From Pseudovibrio exalbescens DSM 16456 (lineage in GTDB: Bacteria; Pseudomonadota; Alphaproteobacteria; Rhizobiales; Stappiaceae): a stretch of 63,635 nucleotides of DNA. The stretch lies in the NCBI RefSeq assembly GCF_000422785.1, contig NZ_AUGS01000020.1, forward strand, positions 1 through 63,635, read 5' to 3'. The position numbers and the translations under genes are program-made. Positions within the stretch are counted from its first letter, which is position 1. Each line of letters begins with the position of its first letter. Below, piece by piece: positions 17,102 to 25,458 of the stretch. The notes beneath the pieces are model-generated. The model did no database searches and was not told the origin of the DNA. It saw only the letters and a program-made list of their open reading frames with translations.

Positions 17102-19255
17102 TTATCCGGTACTGGCCACCAGTAGCGAGCTTTTGGAGTCCAAAAGCTCACGAAACTGATCTGCTGGCATGGGACGGCCATAATAGTAGCCTTGCGCATA
17201 AAGGCAGCCGGCCTCGCGCAAATAGGCAACTTGTTCGGGCGTTTCGATGCCTTCGGCAATGACCTCCAGTCCAAGGCTCTTGCCAAGACCTATTATGGCG
17301 TTGGCAATGGCGGCATCATTGGGGTCGTGCTCGAGGTTCTTGATGAAACAACGATCGATCTTCAACCCGTTGATGGAGAAGCGGCTGAGATAGGACAACG
17401 AGGAATAGCCCGTGCCGAAGTCATCTATAAAGACACGCGATCCCATGCGCTGAATCTGTTTCAGCTCCCGCTCCACCACCTCCGAACCGTGCATCACGAT
17501 ATGCTCGGTGATTTCGATCTCCAGAGCCGAGGCCCTGAGGCCGGAATTGTCGAGTGCCATCTCCAGAAGGCTGGGAACGTTCTGCTTGCGAAACTGAGTT
17601 GGTGACAGGTTGACCGCAACCCTGAGGTCATCATGCCCCATATCATGCCAGCGTTTTGCTTCGGCGCAGGCGGCCGTGACCACCCATTCGCTGATGGGAA
17701 TGATGAGGCCGGTCTCTTCGGCCATGGGCAGGAAAACGAGCGGCGACACGACGCCGTGTCCCGGCCGGTTCCAGCGCAGCAAGGCTTCGGCGCCGACAAT
17801 CTCGTTGGTTTGCAGGTTCACCTGAGGTTGGTAGTAAAGCTCGAATTGTTCGGACAAGACCGCATGGCGCAGTTCTGCTTCCAGCGCGATGCTTTGACGG
17901 GCGTCATGGTCCATCGTGGTTGAGAACAGGCGGTAGACATTGCCTCCCTCCGCCTTGGCTTGATACATGGCCATGTCCGCGTGCCGCAGCAGTTCCTCAC
18001 TGCCGATGCCGTCTTCCGGATAACGGGTGATGCCGATGCTGGCGCCAGTTCGAAGTTCCTGGCCATCAATGTAAAACGGCTCTTCAAGCACGTCCACGAT
18101 GCGCCGCGCTAGTGTCAATGTATCATCCGGCCCGCGAATGTCCGTTTGCAAAATGGCGAATTCGTCGCCGCCCATGCGTGCCACCAGATCCGACTGCTTC
18201 ACGCAGCTTTGCAGGCGCTCGCCAACCATTTCCAGAAGTCGGTCGCCGGATCGGTGCCCCAGTGCATCGTTGATTGGCTTGAACCGGTCCAGATCCAGAA
18301 AGTGCAGGGCGAAAATCTTGCCGCTTTTTCGGCAGGCGTTGATCTGTTCTTCAATGCGCAGCGTCAGCAGTGTCCGGTTCGGCAGGTCCGTCAGGCTGTC
18401 GTGGTGGGCAATGTGCAGAAGATGGGCTTCGGCCCGTTTCCGGTCCGTGATTTCGGTGGAGGTGGTGACCACATGCGTGACATTGCCATAACCATCCAGC
18501 AATGGGCTCTTGGTGACCAGAAAAAAACGGATATGGCCCATCGGGTCAGGGATCTCCACCTCATACGGCGGCAGGGCGCGCCCGCTGGAGAAGATCTTCA
18601 AGTCCAGCCGCTTGTTGCGCTCGCGCGCGACTTCCGTCAACTGGCCATAAAAGTCCAGCCCCACCCATTCGTGGGAGGGCTTGTTCATGAACTCGCCCCA
18701 GGCCGCATTGGCAAAGGCACAGCGCCCGCCAGTGTCTACCGCAGTGACCATGGCAGGCAGGCTGTCGATGACTTGTCCCAGGCGCTCGATGGAGTTGCGC
18801 AGCTCTTCTTCGTGCTGGCGCTCCACGTTCATCAACTCGCGCTCCAGATTGGACGCGCGCGATTTGGCGGCGAGTTGTTCCTTGCGCAAGGCCAGCAAGT
18901 TGCGGGCCCGGCTCAGAAATTCGTTATGGTCAACGGGACTTTGCAGAAAATCGGTGGCCCCGGCTTCCAGCGCTTTTATGCGGAAGGTCCTGTCCGAAAA
19001 CGCGGTGATGACCATGACCGGCACGTCCTGACAGTCCTCTATGGCGCGGATGTGCGTTGTCAGGTCGGCGCCGTCCATTTCCGGCATGCTGTAATCAGTC
19101 ACAACCAGATCCGGCGCCTGATGCTTCATGAAGGCAATCGCTTCAGACGGAGATGCAAAACAATGTGTTTTCACATCCTGAGCGACAGCAAGAGCCAGCC
19201 TCTTCAGGATGTTTCTATTAATGGCACGGTCATCGATGATTACGATGATCGACAT
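17102..19255 (-). CDS. REC-PAS-GGDEF-EAL cyclic di-GMP regulator in the rpfG position
   Basis: The 717-residue protein has a receiver (residues 1-120, Asp54 in VVTDYSMPEMDG) very like that of RpfG (ALEAGATDFLQSPVDHNEFLSRARNLLALR). A coiled segment, a PAS/PAC domain (about 160-275), GGDEF (intact, 362-366) and EAL (490-492; DDFGTGYSSLSYL, QGYYYGRP) follow. Both catalytic domains look competent, so it may make or break cyclic di-GMP. The usual receiver Lys before Pro is replaced (QSP), and the inhibitory RxxD is KQSD. The start is the ATG at 19255, five bases after GGTGAAG. It is the first gene of a two-gene operon with the RpfC-like kinase and is presumably its phospho-target. It replaces the HD-GYP protein RpfG. 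Confidence 0.88.
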   Translation of the reverse strand: MSIIVIIDDRAINRNILKRLALAVAQDVKTHCFASPSEAIAFMKHQAPDLVVTDYSMPEMDGADLTTHIRAIEDCQDVPVMVITAFSDRTFRIKALEAGATDFLQSPVDHNEFLSRARNLLALRKEQLAAKSRASNLERELMNVERQHEEELRNSIERLGQVIDSLPAMVTAVDTGGRCAFANAAWGEFMNKPSHEWVGLDFYGQLTEVARERNKRLDLKIFSSGRALPPYEVEIPDPMGHIRFFLVTKSPLLDGYGNVTHVVTTSTEITDRKRAEAHLLHIAHHDSLTDLPNRTLLTLRIEEQINACRKSGKIFALHFLDLDRFKPINDALGHRSGDRLLEMVGERLQSCVKQSDLVARMGGDEFAILQTDIRGPDDTLTLARRIVDVLEEPFYIDGQELRTGASIGITRYPEDGIGSEELLRHADMAMYQAKAEGGNVYRLFSTTMDHDARQSIALEAELRHAVLSEQFELYYQPQVNLQTNEIVGAEALLRWNRPGHGVVSPLVFLPMAEETGLIIPISEWVVTAACAEAKRWHDMGHDDLRVAVNLSPTQFRKQNVPSLLEMALDNSGLRASALEIEITEHIVMHGSEVVERELKQIQRMGSRVFIDDFGTGYSSLSYLSRFSINGLKIDRCFIKNLEHDPNDAAIANAIIGLGKSLGLEVIAEGIETPEQVAYLREAGCLYAQGYYYGRPMPADQFRELLDSKSSLLVASTG

Positions 19256-19672
19256 AAGCTTCACCAATCACTTAGAGGCTGAAGGCATGGTCGCGGTGTG
19301 GGGTCTCTACTCTTGGAAAACACCTTCGCCTGAAATTTCAAGTACGGTTTTTGAAAGCTAGATGAAAACTCTTAATGAAGATAAAAGCGTTACATAAAAG
19401 TTTATCTAGTTTCATGTCGTAGGGGATGTGCGGCAATTCAAAAACTGTATCAGATGAGAATTTCCTAAATTTCTATTCTCTGTTTGACCCTGCAATACTT
19501 TTTCTTTGCGTGGTCATAAGTATGAGAAAAAACATTTATTCTCAGAGTTTTATGGGGTTGTTATTCAAGTATACCACTTCTATGAGGCCTGCATTAGTTT
19601 GGATGTGAGACTTGGTGGAGCCTCCCCTTTGGGAAAGGTTGAAGTGCATTTTACGTAAAGGGGAGTGGTTAC
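19256..19672. other. AT-rich divergent intergenic region
   Basis: The 417-bp gap separates the minus-strand c-di-GMP regulator operon from the plus-strand glycosyltransferase. Bases about 19330-19605 are AT-rich compared with the flanking genes. A 60-codon frame at 19426-19608 has no ribosome site or family resemblance. Promoters for both sides must lie here. No clear operator was identified. Confidence 0.45.
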
Positions 19673-20767
19673 TTGCGCATTGCTGTTATTTTGCCCCGTC
19701 ACATGAAATTCAGCCCGTTGGGGGCAACCTCCATCGATCTTTGCGCGCACGACCTTGCACTTTTTAGTCGATATAAAAACTCCACAGTAATCTATGGATG
19801 TCATTGTTCTGCCCCGTTCAGGGACGTTGCTTTCGTGCCGGTGGGAAGTGGTCATCAGGTGGACCGCGCGCAGGTCAAACAAGCGCTGAAGGACGACCGT
19901 CCCGATGTGATCGTCGTGCACCAACATCTGCGCACCGCAACTCAGATCTGTGAGGACTTTCCCTCCACGCCCGTTGTTCTGCATCGCCATGGGCGTACCA
20001 AGCAGGACAAACTGCTGCGCCGATTGTTGAACCAGCGACACTACGGCGAACTTGAAGCCATCCTGTGGGTCAGCACTGCCATTCGCACCGCCTTTCTGCA
20101 GCAATATCCGCAATTCACGGACCGCAGCTGGGTGGTGCCCAACGGCATTGATACAACCCTTTGGGTGCCCACGAAAAAGGAAAACCGCTTGGCGTATGTC
20201 GGACGCGCCCGCGACGACAAGGGCCTCTCGGACCTGTTGGAGGGCGTACGCCGTGCGGGACTGGACGGCTGGACGCTCGATATGGTGCTGGCCATTCATG
20301 ATGCGGAGGAGCGCGCCACCGCATACCGGCTGAAACAAGAGGCGGTGCGCCTCGGGTTGAGCCGAATTCGGTTCTGGGAAAATCTGAGTGCTTCGCAGGT
20401 CCGTGGTGTGCTTGGCGCAGCCCGCATCGCCGTTGCGCCCTCACGCGTTCAGGAAGGGTTTGGCCGCGTGGTCATTGAAGCCATGAGCTGCGGTGCAGCG
20501 GTCGTGGCAACACCCTCCGGCGGCTTCAAGGAGGCGGGCGGTAGTCATGCGTTCTACGTTCGGCCCAACTCACCGCAAGACATCGCGGGGGCGCTGCAAG
20601 CGTTGGTCTCTGACCCGGCCCAGTGCGAGGAGCGCGGCCGGATGGGCCGTCAGCACGTCATGCGCCATTTTGATGTGAGATCGGTAGCCCGCCAATTTGA
20701 TGAGATGGTGGAAACAGTGGTCCACGGAGTGGCCGCAACCCGACGGGTTACAGCGCCAGTGCCTTGA
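19673..20767 (+). CDS. Glycosyltransferase family 4 protein
   Basis: The 364-residue protein has the GT-B fold signature of GT4: an N-terminal Rossmann half starting RIAVILPRHMKFSPLGATS, the nucleotide-sugar half with LAYVGRARDDKGLSDLLEG, and the EX7E-type region RVQEGFGRVVIEAMSCGAAVVATPSGGFKE. It probably transfers a sugar in LPS or exopolysaccharide assembly. It starts at a TTG preceded by GGGGAG seven bases upstream, and the second residue fits the family start. Its 3' end overlaps the convergent GT2 gene by 20 bp. Confidence 0.88.
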   Translation: MRIAVILPRHMKFSPLGATSIDLCAHDLALFSRYKNSTVIYGCHCSAPFRDVAFVPVGSGHQVDRAQVKQALKDDRPDVIVVHQHLRTATQICEDFPSTPVVLHRHGRTKQDKLLRRLLNQRHYGELEAILWVSTAIRTAFLQQYPQFTDRSWVVPNGIDTTLWVPTKKENRLAYVGRARDDKGLSDLLEGVRRAGLDGWTLDMVLAIHDAEERATAYRLKQEAVRLGLSRIRFWENLSASQVRGVLGAARIAVAPSRVQEGFGRVVIEAMSCGAAVVATPSGGFKEAGGSHAFYVRPNSPQDIAGALQALVSDPAQCEERGRMGRQHVMRHFDVRSVARQFDEMVETVVHGVAATRRVTAPVP

Positions 20768-21695
20768 TGGTTTCTTGAAACACCCGGCCAGCAAGCGTGG
20801 CGCGGACCAGAGCGCGCTTGGCCAAGGTGATATCTGCACCCGCGCGCTTGCAACGCGCCAGAATGTGACGGGCAATGCGTGGCTTCAGTGGTGCTTTCGT
20901 CCGGCCGAGCGCAGATATGACTTCGGATACCAGAAACAGCGGCAAGTCATCTGCCGGCAGGTTTTGAAACTCCATCAGATTTGCTTCCCGCCGCAAGGTA
21001 TTGAGAAGCACAGCATCGGCGATCAATCTGTAGCGGCGGTCGGGGTCGGCCGTAACCTGCCCGTCGTGAATGCGATATTGGGTCAACGCTTCCGGTAACG
21101 AGCCCAATTGCCATAGCCGGCTGAGCCGAAGATACAGATCATAGTCTTCCGCTCCATCAAAACGACTGCGATATCCACCAAGCCGTTTGACGGCCTCACT
21201 TCGAAACATGATGGAGGGGTGATAAAGGCAGTTCTTCTCGTGAAGTCGCTTGGCGATTGCCTCCGGCGTGGTCGGTGACGTCAAAACCCCGCGCGGTGTG
21301 CCGATGGCGTCAATGCGCTCCACGTCCGAGCCGCACAAGACCCAGTCGCTGTTGTGCCGCAGCGCCGCTACCTGCGTGCGCAGCCGCCTTGGCATGGCCA
21401 GATCATCGGCATCCAAGCGGGCGACGAACGGACTATCAATCTGCCTGAGCCCGGTGTTCAAGGCAGCGGAAATGCCGCGACCGGCGTTCTTGAGAAGGTG
21501 AAGGCGTGGCTCATCCTTCTGATAGGCCCTCAGAATGTCCATGGTGGCGTCCGTCGACCCATCATCCACCACAACAATGATGAAGTCACGGAAGGTCTGC
21601 GCCTTCAAGCTTTCCAGCATTGGCATCAGCGTCGGGGCGGCATTGCGCACGGGAATGAGAACGGTGACTGTAAATGCCGCTGTCGCCTCCAACAT
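20748..21695 (-). CDS. Glycosyltransferase family 2 protein
   Basis: The 315-residue GT-A enzyme has the family start VTVLIPVRNAAPTLMPMLESLKAQ, the DDGSTDAT nucleotide site, the DXD-type motif RLDADDLAMP and the acceptor-side ED motif FDGAEDYDLYLRLS. The ATG at 21695 has AAAGGAG seven bases upstream and gives the normal N-terminus. The upstream gene overlaps this start by 110 bp. It probably acts in cell-surface polysaccharide synthesis with the two neighbouring transferases. The sugar and acceptor are unknown. Confidence 0.88.
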   Translation of the reverse strand: MLEATAAFTVTVLIPVRNAAPTLMPMLESLKAQTFRDFIIVVVDDGSTDATMDILRAYQKDEPRLHLLKNAGRGISAALNTGLRQIDSPFVARLDADDLAMPRRLRTQVAALRHNSDWVLCGSDVERIDAIGTPRGVLTSPTTPEAIAKRLHEKNCLYHPSIMFRSEAVKRLGGYRSRFDGAEDYDLYLRLSRLWQLGSLPEALTQYRIHDGQVTADPDRRYRLIADAVLLNTLRREANLMEFQNLPADDLPLFLVSEVISALGRTKAPLKPRIARHILARCKRAGADITLAKRALVRATLAGRVFQETIKALAL

Positions 21696-22482
21696 GGCTA
21701 TGCTCCTTTTGTGCCCGGAGATACATTTCGTAGGACTTTGCAACCCGCAGAAAGCGGGCATAGGCGTGGGTGAGAGAAACAATCACGCCCCACCAGCCGT
21801 AGCGCCAATAGCGGCGCACCAGATAGGCCTTCACGAACGCCATGGGAAACTCGGTCACGAGCCGGTACCGGGGCAAGCGTCGTCCACGCTGCGCAAGATC
21901 AGCCACCTGCGCATCCGTGTAGGTGTTCAACTTGTCGATCTGATGGGCCAGAGAGCGAAGGCTGCGATGGGCGACCGGGTGCTTGAGCTGGCCAATGGGT
22001 GCCTCATCGGGTGGGCGTACCGTATCGTGCACGGGTGACGGGGAAAACCGACCGATCGAGCGGCGATAAAGCCGGATCTGGTTGTACCCATATGCAAATG
22101 AGGCGGGCGCCTCTTCATGGGGCCAGGTGTCCTTGATCGCCATGCGCCAGAAACTGGCGCGGCTGATGCCACCACTGCGAAAAAGGTTTTGTATTTCGGT
22201 TTGCAATTCGGGCGACAGGGCTTCATCTGCATCCAGATTCAGCGTCCAGTCATGGCGGCATTGGTCCTCGCCATAGCGTTTTTGCGGGCCGTACCCCGTC
22301 CATGACCGGGTGAAGACCCGCGCGCCAAAGCGCTGGGCAATCTCCACGGTGGCATCAGTCGATCCGCTGTCCACCACCACGATGTCATCAACCCACGATG
22401 CCACACTTGCCAGCGTGGATCCGATACGATCCGCCTCGTTACAGGCAATGATGAAAACGGAGAGGGGCAAAGTGTTGGACAT
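21586..22482 (-). CDS. GT2 glycosyltransferase, WaaE/KdtX-like (LPS core type)
   Basis: The 298-residue protein resembles LPS-core beta-glucosyltransferases: LSVFIIACNEADRIGSTLASV, DDIVVVDSGSTDATVEIA, WTLNLDADEALSPEL, and a C-terminal amphipathic region (YRLVTEFPMAFVKAYLVRRYWRYG, here broken for description). The ATG at 22482 follows AGGGAG. The last 36 residues are translated out of frame from the start of the next gene and look unlike the family, so the natural end may have been lost by mutation or a sequencing indel. It is in an operon-like arrangement with the downstream GT2 gene. Confidence 0.82.
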   Translation of the reverse strand: MSNTLPLSVFIIACNEADRIGSTLASVASWVDDIVVVDSGSTDATVEIAQRFGARVFTRSWTGYGPQKRYGEDQCRHDWTLNLDADEALSPELQTEIQNLFRSGGISRASFWRMAIKDTWPHEEAPASFAYGYNQIRLYRRSIGRFSPSPVHDTVRPPDEAPIGQLKHPVAHRSLRSLAHQIDKLNTYTDAQVADLAQRGRRLPRYRLVTEFPMAFVKAYLVRRYWRYGWWGVIVSLTHAYARFLRVAKSYEMYLRAQKEHSHVGGDSGIYSHRSHSRAQCRPDADANAGKLEGADLP

Positions 22483-22593
22483 GGCTCCCTGACGCAAAAA
22501 ACTCCCGATACAAACCGTATCGGTTTTTCCTGCGAGGGCCTATTTCCAGATTATCGCCTCTCAATAGGCAGGGGCGCTGGGCATCCGTATGTC

Positions 22594-22620
22594 AAAAAGG
22601 CCCCAAAGCGGGGCCTTTCT
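22594..22620 (-). terminator. Rho-independent terminator of the sugar ABC operon
   Basis: A 9-bp stem AAAGGCCCC/GGGGCCTTT (22596-22604 with 22610-22618, loop AAAGC) lies just after the ATPase stop at 22631. On the minus strand it is followed by T residues (from the A-run at 22594-22598). Confidence 0.8.
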
Positions 22621-22630
22621 GGGCTTTGGT

Positions 22631-23767
22631 TCAAACCAACTCGCTGGCTGCATGCGCGGGGGTATGGTGTCCAATATCTGCGTCGAAGGCGCGTGGCAGG
22701 GCCGTGTCATCCTTGCGGAACACGTGGCACAATGAGCCGGGTACCTCCAAAGCAATGGTATCGCCGTTTTTCAGCCGAGTGTCTCCCTTGCCTTGAACCG
22801 TCACCAACGTGCCATTGGCATCGCGGACATAGAGGAAGTGGCTTTCGCCAAGGGATTCGATCACTTCCACCACGCCTGTCATCGGACCTTCGGCACTGAC
22901 GCTCAGGTGCTCTGGGCGAATTCCGACTTTGACCTGATCGCCCGTTGCCACGCCGTCCGCCGCTACGCTTGCAATTACAGTTCCTCCACCAGGCAGGGCG
23001 ACTTCCACCCCGCGCTCTTGCAAGCTGACAACGCTGGACTTGATGAAGTTCATCTTTGGCGAGCCGATGAACCCGGCAACAAAGGCGTTTTGGGGGCGGT
23101 GATACAACTCGAGCGGGCTGCCTACCTGCTCCACACGGCCGGCATTCAACACCACGATGCGATCGGCCAGCGTCATGGCCTCGGTCTGGTCGTGGGTCAC
23201 ATACACCATCGTGGCGTTCATTTCCCTGTGCAGCTTGGCAATCTCGATGCGCATCTGCACCCGCAGGGCGGCATCCAGATTGGACAGGGGCTCGTCGAAC
23301 AGGAACACCTTTGGATTGCGCACGATGGCCCGGCCAATGGCTACACGCTGGCGCTGGCCGCCGGAAAGCTGCTTGGGCTTGCGGTTCAGCAACGGAGTGA
23401 GTTCAAGAATCTCGGCCGTTTCCGCCACCTTCTTGAAGATTTCCTCTTTGGAAACTTTGGAGAGCTCCAGCCCAAACGCCATGTTTTCAAACACGCTCAT
23501 GTGAGGATAAAGCGCATAGGACTGGAACACCATGGCGATCTTGCGCTCCTTGGGCGAGCGCTGGTTGACCAGCGCTTCGTCAATGTAGAGCTCGCCATCG
23601 GTAATGTCCTCCAACCCGGCGATCAACCGCAAAAGGGTGGACTTTCCGCAGCCCGACGGGCCAACAAAGACGATGAACTCGCCTTTCTTGATGTCCAGAT
23701 CCACGCCGTGAATAACGCGGGTAGATCCGAAGTCCTTGTAGACCCCTCTCAGGGTAACATCTGCCAT
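22631..23767 (-). CDS. thuK: Sugar ABC transporter ATPase (UgpC/MalK type)
   Basis: The 378-residue ATPase carries Walker A (GPSGCGKST), Q-loop (VFQSYALYPHMSV), signature (LSGGQRQRVAIGRAI), Walker B (VFLFDEPLSNLD), H-loop (VTHDQTEAMTLADR) and a C-terminal TOBE/MalK regulatory domain (VGIRPEHLS). It energises the two permeases at 25459-27260 and is the last gene of the operon, 18 bp after the alpha-glucosidase gene. ThuK/UgpC-type ATPases can serve several transporters. The gene symbol follows the resemblance of the system to the trehalose/maltose transporter of Sinorhizobium and is tentative. Confidence 0.85.
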   Translation of the reverse strand: MADVTLRGVYKDFGSTRVIHGVDLDIKKGEFIVFVGPSGCGKSTLLRLIAGLEDITDGELYIDEALVNQRSPKERKIAMVFQSYALYPHMSVFENMAFGLELSKVSKEEIFKKVAETAEILELTPLLNRKPKQLSGGQRQRVAIGRAIVRNPKVFLFDEPLSNLDAALRVQMRIEIAKLHREMNATMVYVTHDQTEAMTLADRIVVLNAGRVEQVGSPLELYHRPQNAFVAGFIGSPKMNFIKSSVVSLQERGVEVALPGGGTVIASVAADGVATGDQVKVGIRPEHLSVSAEGPMTGVVEVIESLGESHFLYVRDANGTLVTVQGKGDTRLKNGDTIALEVPGSLCHVFRKDDTALPRAFDADIGHHTPAHAASELV

Positions 23768-23785
23768 CGTCTTGTCCTCCCCTTG

Positions 23786-25453
23786 TCACGCCTGCCGTTT
23801 GAAAAAGGCGCACTGCCATGCGGGCAATGTCACCACCTTGCCATCCAGCGTGCATGTGAACCCATGTCCGTCCAGCGGTTCTGTCACGCCCTGACCCGTC
23901 AGGCTGACGGTTTTTTCGTTGCTGCTCAAGTTGAATACGCACAGAAGGCTCTGTCCCTCGAGCGTTCTGGTAAAGCCAAGCACATCAGCCTCCAGTTGGA
24001 CAAAACTCATGTCCCCCTTTATGAGGGCAGGCTGGGTGCGGCGCCAGGCAAAGAACCGACGTGCCTTGTTCAGGGTCGAGTTCGGGTCCGCGTCCTGAGC
24101 GCTGACGCTCTGCTCAATGTGGCGCGGGTCTACCGGCAGCCATGGCTTGCCGGTCGTAAAGCCGCCGTTGGGAGAGTTGGCTTCCCATGCGATAGGCGTG
24201 CGGCAACCGTCGCGGCCCTTGAAATTGGGCCAGAACTCGATCCCATACGGGTCTTGCAAGTCCTCGAAGGCCACATCAGCTTCTGCAAACGCCAGTTCTT
24301 CCCCCTGATAGATGCAGGGGCTACCGCGCAAACTGCCCACAACGGCCAGCAGCACAGCCGCAGCTTCAGGGCTTTCGCGTCCGTCTTCCAGTCGGGAGAT
24401 GACGCGCGTCACATCGTGGTTGGACATGGCCCAACTGGCCCACCCGTCGTTGATGGCAGCTTCAAGCTTGCTGACCTTGTCGCGTATGTAGGCCGGGGTC
24501 TGTGCGCTCGTGAGCAGGTCAAAGCTGTAAGCCATGTGGAGCCGGTCGTTTCCGGCCGTATAGTCGGCGATGATCTGGTGCGGGTCTTCGTCGGCGCCGA
24601 TCTCGCCGACCATGGTGCTGCCCGGATATTCGTCCAGAACAGCCCGCAGCTTGTTCAAAAACGCGATATTTTCGGGCCGTGTCTTGTCATAGATGTGCTG
24701 CTGATGGCTGTAGGGGTTGGTACGCGGCGTGGAGACTGTGCCGTATTCCTCCGGCTTGGGCGGGTTGTCGCGCAGGTCCTTGTCATGAAAATAGAAGTTG
24801 GCCGTGTCCAGACGGAACCCGTCAACACCGATCTTCAACCAGAAGCGCGCCGCGTCCAGAACGGCCTTTTGCACGTCTTCATTGTGGAAGTTGAGATCTG
24901 GCTGCGTGCGCAGGAAGTTGTGCAAGTAATACTGGTTGCGACGGGTGTCCCACTGCCAGGACGAGCCGCCGAATACGGATAGCCAGTTGGTGGGAGGGGT
25001 GCCGTCCGGTTTGGCATCGGCCCACACATACCAGTCGGCTTTCGCGTTGGTGCGATCCTGGCGGCTTTCCTGAAACCAGGCATGCTGATCTGACGTGTGT
25101 GAGATCACAAGGTCGATCAACACCTTCAGGCCCAGCTCATGGGCACTGGTGACCAGCGTCTTGAAGTCATCCAGCGTTCCGAACATCGGGTCCACGTCTT
25201 CATAATCGGAAACGTCATAGCCGAAGTCATCCATGGGGGATTTCATGAAAGGAGAAATCCAGACTGCATCTGCGCCCAGTTTGGCAATGTAGGGCAGCTT
25301 GGAGGTAATGCCGGGCAAGTCGCCAATGCCATCGCCATTGCTGTCCATGAAGGAGCGTGGATACACCTGATAAATCACGGCACCGCGCCACCAATCGGCA
25401 TTGGTTTGTGCGTCCACGGCCTGAGGGGTTGGGGTTGGTTTGAGGGCAGTCAT
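23786..25453 (-). CDS. aglA: Alpha-glucosidase, GH13 family
   Basis: The 555-residue cytoplasmic enzyme (no signal peptide) has the GH13 barrel signature WWRGAVIYQVYPRSFMDSNG, region I DLVISHTSDQH, the nucleophile Asp in GFRLDTAN, the acid/base Glu in MVGEIGAD and the transition-state Asp in MSNHDVTRV. A C-terminal beta domain follows. It hydrolyses alpha-glucosidic bonds in imported disaccharides or short maltooligosaccharides. Its place inside the ABC operon, 5 bp after the inner permease gene, indicates that the transported sugar is an alpha-glucoside such as trehalose, maltose or sucrose. AglA is the closest named relative by context. Confidence 0.9.
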   Translation of the reverse strand: MTALKPTPTPQAVDAQTNADWWRGAVIYQVYPRSFMDSNGDGIGDLPGITSKLPYIAKLGADAVWISPFMKSPMDDFGYDVSDYEDVDPMFGTLDDFKTLVTSAHELGLKVLIDLVISHTSDQHAWFQESRQDRTNAKADWYVWADAKPDGTPPTNWLSVFGGSSWQWDTRRNQYYLHNFLRTQPDLNFHNEDVQKAVLDAARFWLKIGVDGFRLDTANFYFHDKDLRDNPPKPEEYGTVSTPRTNPYSHQQHIYDKTRPENIAFLNKLRAVLDEYPGSTMVGEIGADEDPHQIIADYTAGNDRLHMAYSFDLLTSAQTPAYIRDKVSKLEAAINDGWASWAMSNHDVTRVISRLEDGRESPEAAAVLLAVVGSLRGSPCIYQGEELAFAEADVAFEDLQDPYGIEFWPNFKGRDGCRTPIAWEANSPNGGFTTGKPWLPVDPRHIEQSVSAQDADPNSTLNKARRFFAWRRTQPALIKGDMSFVQLEADVLGFTRTLEGQSLLCVFNLSSNEKTVSLTGQGVTEPLDGHGFTCTLDGKVVTLPAWQCAFFKRQA

Positions 25454-25458
25454 GGGTC

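Noticed and set aside
18146-19282. 378-codon plus-strand open frame
   Set aside because: Antisense shadow of the REC-PAS-GGDEF-EAL gene.
22793-24982. 729-codon plus-strand open frame
   Set aside because: It is antisense to the well-supported sugar ATPase and alpha-glucosidase genes and has no family resemblance; it arises from GC-rich codon bias.
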